From: a virus
Reading direction: 5' to 3' (one strand)
Length of the DNA stretch: 24,907 nt
IMG/VR virus record: IMGVR_UViG_3300034105_001477
Location: 1 to 24,907 of that record
Part shown: positions 14,752 through 22,700 of the stretch, piece by piece
Layout: each line of letters starts with the position of its first letter
Position numbering within the stretch: the stretch's first letter is position 1
The notes under the pieces: model-generated
The model's input: only the letters and a program-made list of their open reading frames with translations
Database searches by the model: none
What the model was told of the DNA's origin: nothing
Translations under genes and position numbers: made by a program

Positions 14752-15366
14752 ATGGCACATATTTCTTCTATTGGCGCTGCAATGTTCACAGATCTTTCTG
14801 TAATCACAGGTACTGTTACTTCTGGTAAAGCAGAGTCAGCACCAACTCAACCGGCCACTAAAGATGCTACAGGTTTTCAAGCATTGTTTGTAACCGCCAC
14901 TTCTATTTCAAAATATGCTAAAGTAAGTAATGTTAGAGAGTTTCCAGCTATTGGTACTCCTGCTAATATCGTTAGTGTACCTGTATACGGTCAAAAGCAA
15001 GGCCAAAGTATCGGTGGACAATCTGATGCACCATCTTTAGAAATCACAATCAACTATGTACCAAGTGATTGGGCAAAAGGAACTTCAGGTAGTACTCCTG
15101 AATCTTCTTTAGCTAACATGGTGGGTGACGGTGTTTCTCGTGTTTGGCGTTTCACTTTGTTAAATGCAGATTCAACAGCAACTGCTGGTGCTTCTTTGGG
15201 CAAATATGATTCTATTGTTGGCGGATTAGGTACTGTTCAAAACAGTCAGTACTATTTCTTCGGTAAATTAGAATCTTTATTGGTAACTCCATCATTGACT
15301 GATGCTACAACTGCAACAATTGCAATCTCTGTACAATCAGATTTCTATGGTGCTTATACAATCTAA
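14752..15366 (+). CDS. Major tail tube protein
   Basis: The 204-aa protein is rich in beta strands, Ser, Thr and Gly, with parts such as FQALFVTATSISKYAKVSNV, LEITINYVPSDWA (about 102-114), VWRFTLLNAD and TIAISVQSDFYGAY at the end. Size, composition and place before the tail assembly chaperones and tape measure match a siphovirus tail tube protein, which stacks as hexamers around the tape measure. Codon use is also biased to GCT, GGT, ACT and CGT, suggesting high expression. The best ribosome binding site (GGAG) lies about 11 bases before the ATG, inside the previous gene, which suggests coupling. Confidence 0.85.
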   Translation: MAHISSIGAAMFTDLSVITGTVTSGKAESAPTQPATKDATGFQALFVTATSISKYAKVSNVREFPAIGTPANIVSVPVYGQKQGQSIGGQSDAPSLEITINYVPSDWAKGTSGSTPESSLANMVGDGVSRVWRFTLLNADSTATAGASLGKYDSIVGGLGTVQNSQYYFFGKLESLLVTPSLTDATTATIAISVQSDFYGAYTI

Positions 15367-15378
15367 ATAAATTGATAG

Positions 15379-15403
15379 GGGTGTTCCTCGGTTAAGAACA
15401 CTT
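15379..15403 (+). promoter_or_regulatory. Hairpin downstream of the tail tube gene
   Basis: GTGTTC (15381-15386) and GAACAC (15396-15401) form a 6-bp stem with a 9-base loop, extended in RNA by two G-U pairs. No T run follows directly; a T5 tract (15434-15438) occurs further down after a weak GGC/GCC pairing. It sits in the 86-bp gap after the highly expressed tube gene. It may stabilise the upstream RNA or weaken read-through into the less needed tail chaperone genes, but it does not meet the usual terminator pattern. Confidence 0.4.
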
Positions 15404-15452
15404 AAACAATCGTGGCCAATAACGGTGCCCTACTTTTTAATTAAGGATAATT

Positions 15453-15689
15453 ATGACAGACGAATTACAAAAACCATTCAGTACAAGTTATGTACTAAAA
15501 ACTACGGCTAAACATATGCGTAAAAGCATTGATATTAGTATACGTAAAACATTTGAAAGAGTTAAAGAGTTTCAGCCGGACACAGACAAGGCAAAAGAAG
15601 TTTTTATAACTCTATCAATATTACATCAAATGCGTAAAAATCTTGATGATTTTCAAGCTTTGAATTCAGATAATTTTAAAGGTGAGTAA
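15453..15689 (+). CDS. Small helical tail-module protein (78 aa)
   Basis: The gene has a good AAGGA site and encodes 78 aa, beginning MTDELQKPFSTSYVLKTTAK. Two long helices follow (about 20-42 and 45-68), with KSIDISIRKTFERVKEFQPD and VFITLSILHQMRKNLDDFQ. It lies between the tube gene and the frameshifted assembly chaperone. I have seen similar short proteins in this position in tail modules, without an assigned role; a chaperone or tube-associated factor is plausible. The hairpin-like architecture resembles small cyclic-nucleotide sponge proteins in outline only, with no shared motif, so I do not assign that function. Confidence 0.65.
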   Translation: MTDELQKPFSTSYVLKTTAKHMRKSIDISIRKTFERVKEFQPDTDKAKEVFITLSILHQMRKNLDDFQALNSDNFKGE

Positions 15690-15742
15690 TCACTCATCAA
15701 TAATGGAATTATAAAATGGTCCCACAAATAAAGGTAAATAGT

Positions 15743-16045
15743 ATGTCAGGTATTAAAAGTTTAGTAGGTCGTAAGATGACTAAGTCTGTAAAATTTATGG
15801 GCGAAGATATTAAAATCTCAAAATTGAGTGTTGCTGAAGTTATGGACATTCAAGTCAAAGCTAAAGAAATAGAATCGGATGAATCTGCGGGTCTTGCATT
15901 ATTACAAACAGTGATTCGTTCAGCTGTTGAGGGTGCTGAAGATTTGGCCGATGAAGACTTTCAAACATTTCCTATGGATGAGTTATCAAAACTTTCCAAT
16001 GAAATTATGAAATTTTCAGGTATTGGTGCAGATCAGGGAAAGTAA
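15743..16045 (+). CDS. Tail assembly chaperone, short form (lambda gpG-like)
   Basis: I choose ATG 15743, which has AAAGG about eight bases upstream and gives MSGIKSLVGRKMTKSVKF, 100 aa. ATG 15716 would add nine unremarkable residues. The protein contains KFMGEDIKISKLSVAEVMDIQVKAKE, then helices, ending GIGADQGK-stop, the typical pattern of tail assembly chaperones (TAC). In lambda the equivalent gpG and its frameshifted form gpGT coat the tape measure before tube assembly. The gene ends in a slippery heptamer directly before its stop codon (16036-16042). The alternative start remains possible. Confidence 0.82.
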   Translation: MSGIKSLVGRKMTKSVKFMGEDIKISKLSVAEVMDIQVKAKEIESDESAGLALLQTVIRSAVEGAEDLADEDFQTFPMDELSKLSNEIMKFSGIGADQGK

Positions 16046-16374
16046 TTCTCACTGATGAAGATTTGGCAATTTATGAATTAGCATTTCATTTACATCTTCC
16101 GATATATAAACTAGAATCTGAAATGACATATGAAGAACTTCTAGGTTGGTTTTCATATTTTGAACAAAGGCCTGTGGGTTGGCGTGAGGACGACAGGACA
16201 ATGAAGTATTTACAAACACAAGGCGTTAAAGAAAAACCTTGGAATATATTTGCTTCACTTGACCCTATCTATAATCGCAACAAATCTGAAGGATTTAATG
16301 TTTCAAACTTTAAACATTCTGGATTATTTCAAAAGCTTTTGGGAGCTGGTGGAGGAGACAGATTAGATTTATGA
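15743..16374 (+). CDS. Tail assembly chaperone, -1 frameshift fusion (lambda gpGT-like)
   Basis: Frame 15743-16042 continues by a -1 shift into 16042-16374. The join is GADQGK followed by VILTDEDLAIYELAFHLHL, giving about 210 aa. The second part has no plausible start of its own: the first in-frame candidate is a TTG at 16063 without a ribosome binding site, and the frame is open upstream of it through the slip site. The T-like part has WFSYFEQRPVGWREDDRT, typical of gpGT-like extensions (the 'polar, W-rich, ERPxGWR' area). The fused form would be a minor product that recruits the tube protein to the chaperone-coated tape measure. Its stop overlaps the next gene as ATGA. Confidence 0.85.
16036..16042 (+). 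promoter_or_regulatory. Programmed -1 ribosomal frameshift site GGGAAAG
   Basis: The heptamer G GGA AAG has the X XXY YYZ form in the zero frame and is the same sequence as at the lambda G/T frameshift. The zero-frame stop TAA follows at once (16043-16045). After a -1 slip, reading continues GTA ATT CTC into the T-like frame. The position in a tail chaperone pair before the tape measure is the classical location. No strong downstream stem or pseudoknot was evident by eye. Confidence 0.88.
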
Positions 16375-16667
16375 TTAAAATAAAAAAGAATTTAAATTTT
16401 AAAAAAGAAATAGATGAACAAGCAAATCTTGCCAAAGATATCATAGTGAAAAAGCTCATTAAAGATTTGAAAGAAGAAACACCTGTAGATTCGGGTGCAG
16501 CAAGAGATGGGTGGAAATATACTGGAACTTCAATTATAAATAAAATTCCATATATTGATGATTTAAATAGAGGAACTTCAAAACAAGCGCCTTCTTATTT
16601 CATTGAAAAGACTCTTCTGAAAAGTTTAGCAGTAAAACCAAACGGTGTAATTGTTAGTAACTTATAA
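16371..16667 (+). CDS. HK97 gp10-like neck / tail completion protein (98 aa)
   Basis: The gene starts at an ATGA overlap with the frameshifted chaperone. The 98-aa product is Lys-rich with an N-terminal helix (to about 40), then ETPVDSGAARDGWKY (about 42-56), IPYIDDLNRGTSKQAPSYFI (about 62-81) and a C-terminal helix. The order 'PVDSG..R.GW ... PYI...NRGTSKQAP' is the HK97 gp10-like signature found in proteins that join the tail to the head. Its location between the chaperones and the tape measure rather than beside the neck genes is less common but known. It ends just before a strong terminator. Confidence 0.75.
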   Translation: MIKIKKNLNFKKEIDEQANLAKDIIVKKLIKDLKEETPVDSGAARDGWKYTGTSIINKIPYIDDLNRGTSKQAPSYFIEKTLLKSLAVKPNGVIVSNL

Positions 16668-16676
16668 TTTAACAAT

Positions 16677-16703
16677 ACCCCACTTGTAATTGAGTGGGGT
16701 TTT
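16677..16703 (+). terminator. Intrinsic (rho-independent) terminator
   Basis: ACCCCACT (16677-16684) pairs perfectly with AGTGGGGT (16693-16700), an 8-bp GC-rich stem with an 8-base loop, followed by TTT, so a TTTT run counting the last stem base. It lies ten bases after the gp10-like gene and 14 bases before the tape measure start. It is the clearest terminator in the window and implies that the head/neck/tube transcripts largely end here, with tape measure expression coming from read-through. Confidence 0.8.
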
Positions 16704-16717
16704 AAACAAGGATATTT

Positions 16718-19700
16718 ATGTCTGGTATTATAATTGATGTAAACGCCAAAACTGCGCAAGCTGAAAAAGACTTACAAAGTATAAATAAGTCGATTAAAAA
16801 TATCGAGACAAGTACCAAAGGAGTTTCAGATTCTCTCAAACAAATGTTTGTCAGTATCGGAGGTTTAGCTGCGCTGGGTGGTTCATTGGCGTACGTAAAG
16901 AACATTTCAACAGAGTTTAAACAACTTGAGAATAAAATAGCAACAGTTACAGGTAGAACAAAAGAACTTGTTGCGGTACAAACAGGACTCTTAGATATCG
17001 CAAAGGCGACAAGAGGTTCTGTTGCAAACACTGTACAAACATATACAACATTCGGTAGAGCTTTAAAAAATACTCATCAATCTTCTCGAGATATTTTGAC
17101 AGTAACAAAAGCGATACAACAATCATTTGCAATCTCAGGAACTGCGGCAGAATCTGCGAACAGCGCCATTATCCAACTGGGTCAAGGTTTATCTTCAGGC
17201 ACATTAAGAGGAGATGAATTTAACAGTGTAATGGAACAAGCCCCTGGATTGATTGAAGCAATTACAAAAGAATTAAAAGTTACGCAAGGTGAATTGCGTG
17301 CAATGGCTGCGGAAGGCAAGGTTACGGGAGATATTGTTTTTAAATCTCTACTTGCACAGGCCTCGAACATTAATAAAGAATTTTCAGTGTTAGCTCCGAC
17401 TCTAGCAGAAGCATCACAAGCAACAGCACAAGCTTTTAAAGTACTTGTCAACGAACTTGATAAGGGCGTTGGCTTAACAGATGCCATGGGTTTGAGATCT
17501 TTCAACATTGCAAGAAAAATAGAAGAAGCATCAAAAGGTGCTTTCGAATTCGGTATAAATATCGCATTGGCCTATTATGAATTAAAGGCAAAAATTTTAG
17601 GGATTGTTGGTGAAATAAAACAATCCTTCAACACAATAAAGAATAGCGTAATACAAGCTTTCCCTCCAAATTTGATCGATAATCTTTTGGCTAAAGACTT
17701 TGGAAAGGTTCTATCTCAGCTCAAAGATTTATTCATATCGGTATTTAATTCGATTTCAGGTGAAGTTGGAAGAATTTCCAAAGAGATCTTTTATAAGATG
17801 TCAGGTAAGACTGAATTTGTGATGATACTGTTAAGTATACGTTCTTTCGCAGTTGCTGTTATCGATATGTTTAAAGATCTTTTCAAAATAGTCACTGGCA
17901 GTGACGGTTGGACAGGATTGGTTGACACTATTACAGGAACTTCCAATAACCTTTGGTCTTTGACCGTTGCAGGATTTACTCGTTTTAAGGATAACTTTAT
18001 TAACCTATTCGAAGATATTCTCGATAAGGTTAAAGTTACCTATGGAAAGATAATAGAATTCTTTAAAGAATTAGTTTCTGGAGTTTTTGAAGGAGACTTT
18101 TCTTCCAAATTTAGTTTCACGGTGGATATTGATAAAGCTGTAGCAAATATAAAACAAGCATATGAAACAATAAAAGCTAAGATATTTAAAACCACGGAAT
18201 TTCCGCTGCCTGTACAAGCTGGAGTTCTCGAGGCACCTCCAAGTCTTATGGAAAGGCTCATCAGCAGTGTAAACAATAATGCTACTTTAAATTCTGTATT
18301 GAGCACATTGGATACTTTCGGTAAAAAGGTTATTGATATATTTTATCAAATCTATGACCAAGTAATTGGACACTCATGGTGGACGGATACTATAGGAGAA
18401 GTCGTAGGAACATCGAATACTCTTTGGTCAAAAGTTTCTTCAGGATTGATAGCTTTCAAAGCAAATATTATAGGAATCTTTAAAACAATCCACGATACCA
18501 TAGCACCTTACGCAGAAGGGTTGAGTGGTTTATTTGAAAGTATTTCGAGCAAAGGTCCAACCAGTTTTAAAGTAAATATTGATTTTGATAAGATACAAAC
18601 AGACTTTTTATCATTCATTGAAAAGGTCAAAGGTAATATGTCTGAGTTGGGGGATAAGTTTCCTTCAATATTAAAGACCGTAACTTACGGTTTGGGCTTT
18701 CTTCTTGTTAAGAATTTGTTTCCTGTTCCTGCGATTGAGGGTGCTTTGTTGGCTGCTTTCGCAACAAGTGGTGTATTTCTTTTAGATAACTTATCTCAAG
18801 TATTGACCGATAGAGGTTTGTTATCAGCGCTCGGCAAAACATTGGGCGAAGGTGCTGTGTATTTTGCAAAGACTTTCATTGCCGAAATTCCAAACATCTT
18901 AAGCTCTTTACTGGGTTTGATAACTTCCTTCACTGAAGGTTTCTTAACCAACTTACCGATAATCGGTGGTGCAATAAAGGCTCTCTTCAGTTTCTCAGAT
19001 ATGTTCGGTTTAAGCGGTATACTCGGTCTTGTCGGTACAGTACTGTTCGGAACAGGAGTTGTATCCCTGCTCAAAGGCTTCGGTATTATTGAAAGTGCAG
19101 CAATGTTATTCGGAACAAAGATGACAAAGCTAGCAACATTTTTCATGGGCAAGGGCGGATTAGTTTCCTCGGCTCTTTTTGGTGGTCCAAATACTGTAAG
19201 GATAGTTGCGACGTTACTGAGTGTCATTGATGCTTTTGGTGGGTTCAGATCTTTATTTGATGACTCGACAATAGGACATACAATCGCTCAAGGTGGGTTA
19301 TTCTATCTGATGCTGACAGGTAAAACAGGTCTTTCAAATATTGTCGGTAACTTCCGTACATCTGTATTGGAACCGATAACATCAGGAATCCACAGGACTC
19401 TTAAAGATTTTGAAAAGCTTGGACCGAAACAATCAGATTTGTTCGGCAAGACACCGTTTCCTCCTTCAGGTCAAGTGGATATGTTTGGAGCATCGGGCGG
19501 AAAAGCTGATATGCGTTCCATGAAAATAGATTCATTACGTATTGCACGTTCAAAGATAGATGATTTTATCGGATTTGCTTCGACAAAATTTCAAGCCTTT
19601 GATGTAGGGGTTAATGCGTTTGTCAACAAGACAGCATCTTCGACCAAACAAATGTTTTCAACAATTGCTCAAGCGTCTTCAACAGCATTGAGTACAGGAA

Positions 19701-22700
19701 ATTTCAAAGGTGCCTTAGCTTCAATAACTTCAGCAAGTAGTGCTTTCATAACTTCCATGACAACAATGGGCGGTACTCAAGGTGCTATCGGTAGATTGGT
19801 GTTCGGTAAAGTCGGCATGCTCACTTGGCTTGCTTTGTTGGCCATTTTCTTTGCAAAGTCGGCTTCCGCCAGTGATGAGTTTCACAGTAAATTGGAAGTT
19901 AAGAAAAACCCTTTCGATCAGATAAAGGGGTATTTCGGTGAATTGAACTTAGGATTTAAAGAAGGTTGGGGACAAAACGTAGTCTACGGTACACTTGCGA
20001 TTGCTGCCATAACTGCGGCAATAGTTGTTTTTAAGTCGATAGCATCAAATGTATTTTCTATTGAAGTTCCAAAAGCTGTCGGAATAGGTGCGGCAAAATC
20101 TGCAGTAAGTTTTTCTGAAATGCTTTCATTACTTGTGACAAGATCTAAAATGGCAGGTATCGGCATTACAGCTGCATTGAGTAGTGTTGCTGCCACAACA
20201 GCACCTATCTTAGGAAGTGCCGTTACAAAACTCGGTTCATTTACAGGCTCAATCGTTAAGGCTTTCAGCGGTATCGGTGTGATTGCTGGCGGTGCATTTT
20301 TGGGAGCAATTGCCGGAAGAATGATGGGCGGTAATGAGCTTGCCTCGATAGGTTTTGCGATGGGCGGTATGCTTGCGTTCAGTATGGCAAGTGCAATCAC
20401 ATCTGCTGTATCAGCCTTTCTGATCGGCTTGGGTGTCACACTTTCGGGCGTGGGGTTGTTTGCTATCGGTGCTGCGGTTGTCGGTGCAATAGGTTTATGG
20501 TTATTCGGAGATTCAGGAAACTTGTTCACTGAATTGGATCTTGTGATCGATAAGTTGAAAGAAATTTCAGGTTTCGGGAAAGATAAGACATTATCATCAA
20601 CAACAGGACTCTCGAAAGAAGCTGAAGCTTTAGCAAAAAGTTTACCTTTGGAATTGAAATATAATTTGGAAGATATAAATTTTGAGTTATTGTCCGACCG
20701 AGAGAAAGAAAGAACTAAAGATGCAATAAAAGAACTTCAAGATGCCTTGGACTCTGCGGCAAAAGATTTTGAAAAAGGTCTTCAACCGACACCTGAAACA
20801 GTAAACACAATAACCGCATTGGCAAAACGGGCTAATCTGTTGGGTGAAAAAGCTTCCGCAAAAACACAAGTGGATGCCACAAATCTTCCGAAAAGTCTGT
20901 TACAACTCAGGAATATGGATCCGACCGATACATTCGGGAAGGTTGAAAAATATATTAAGCAATCCGCCATTTCTTTACAATATTATAATCAAGTTGCCGG
21001 ACAAACAGTGTTGTCTTGGTTTGCGATGACAGATGCATCGAAAGAATATTTTGCCGGAAGAAAGAGAGGATTGGCGGAAGATGTTGCCGCAGGAAAGTTC
21101 ACTATCGGAGGACAAGCTCCAAGTGAACGCGAAAGCGCTTTAATGTTCCAACTTGCACAGTTAAAAGAGCTGACCATTGATCCCTCAATCGAAAGAGACT
21201 TGAACAGACTTACTGACGCTTATTATAATTTATTTAAAGAAGTTGAAGTGTCCAAGATAGGTGAATCTGTAACCAGACTTAAAGCACCGTTGGAAGAGGT
21301 TACAACTGCATTCTTGAATCAAATTGAAGCTCAACTACGTTGGGCAAGATTGAATGATGCACAAACCAAGGGCATTGACAAGTTTCAGAAAAGACTATTA
21401 TCCATTTCAGCTAATTTTAAGAAACTTGATATAACTTTCGATGCAAGTAAAATGCTTATCAAAGATGATGAGACTTTGAATAGACTTGACATGTTATCGA
21501 AGGAAGCGAAAAGACTTGCTGAGCAATGGCTTAAGACTGCGGGTACCGCTGAACAAAATAAAGTGTTACTTCAAATCGAAGAAGTCAAAACTCTTATTAC
21601 AAGATATTCCACCGAGATAGTCGGCTTGGACAATACAAGAAAACAATTTAAACTTGTTGAGTTGGCCGCCAAAATCGGTATCACAGGTATCACTGAAGAA
21701 ATGGCATTGACATTCTCGGACGCTGAAGCAGATGCTTATTTTCAAAAATGGAATGCTTTGTTCTTGAGGATGGAAGACCTAAAAACCAAGGCTGTTAAAG
21801 ACTTAAATACGATCGGCACTTCTTTGTTCATTTCTCAAGATGCCTTGCAATCAAGTCAAATGGATTTTCAACCCAGACTGGGTACTTTGGAAGATATGTG
21901 GGGGATACAAAAAGGAGACTACTTACCCGCATCGAAAGCCAACTTAGCTGAACAAAAGAAGCTTCAAGAAGAGCTTGATACAAATGCCGCCAAAGGTGCA
22001 GCAAGCACACTTGCTCTTAAGGCTCAAGCTGAAAAAGCCAATGTCGGTCTTTATGATGCTGTCGGCAGAGTTGGTCTTGATACCGCCACAGCCACAATTA
22101 CTCAGATTAACAAACTCAAACAGAGTATTATTGACTTTGAGAAAGAAAATAAGAATCTTGAAGCAATTCCGGGTATTGAAGAACAAATAAATCAACTTCA
22201 AACATCTCTGAAGAAACTTGACCCTGAAACATTCAGTAACTTGATCGGTCGACTCGGTTTAAATCTGGCACCACAAGATATCCAATTGTTAAGCCCCTCT
22301 GCATATGATAGTATATTGGCCGCAGGAAATGCCGTCAGATTACTTGATATGCAAGTCGAGGAAGCTAAAGATAAATTATCTAAAACAGAGCTTGATGCTA
22401 TTATTAAAAAGAAAATGGAACTTGTTGAAAGTGCCATGATCAGTGCAAGTGAAGTTGCGTATTCTACAGGAGATAAGATCAAACAAGCTTTATCAGATTT
22501 TGGCATATCATCGGCTGAACAAATAAGTTTACTTCCTGACAATGCAATACAAGATTTACTTGATACTCAAAAAAGCATAGGTGTTCTTAAAGCTGAATTG
22601 GCTAAACCGACTGACTTGAAAACATTTAAAGATCTTAATCATGAACTTGACCTTATTGAGAAACAAGGGAAAAGTATTGTCGATGAATATGGTTCTTTGG

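Noticed and set aside
15453-15689. Anti-CBASS nucleotide sponge (Acb2/Tad1-like) for the 78-aa protein
   Set aside because: Only the two-helix outline is similar; I could not match conserved binding residues, and the location fits a tail-module protein.
16063-16374. Independent gene starting at TTG 16063
   Set aside because: No ribosome binding site, and the frame is open upstream through a canonical slip site, so it is the frameshift extension.
19984-20529. Long antisense frame of 181 codons inside the tape measure
   Set aside because: It is Pro/Ala-rich, has no ribosome binding site, and mirrors the Gly/Ala codons of the tape measure; all other genes are on the + strand.
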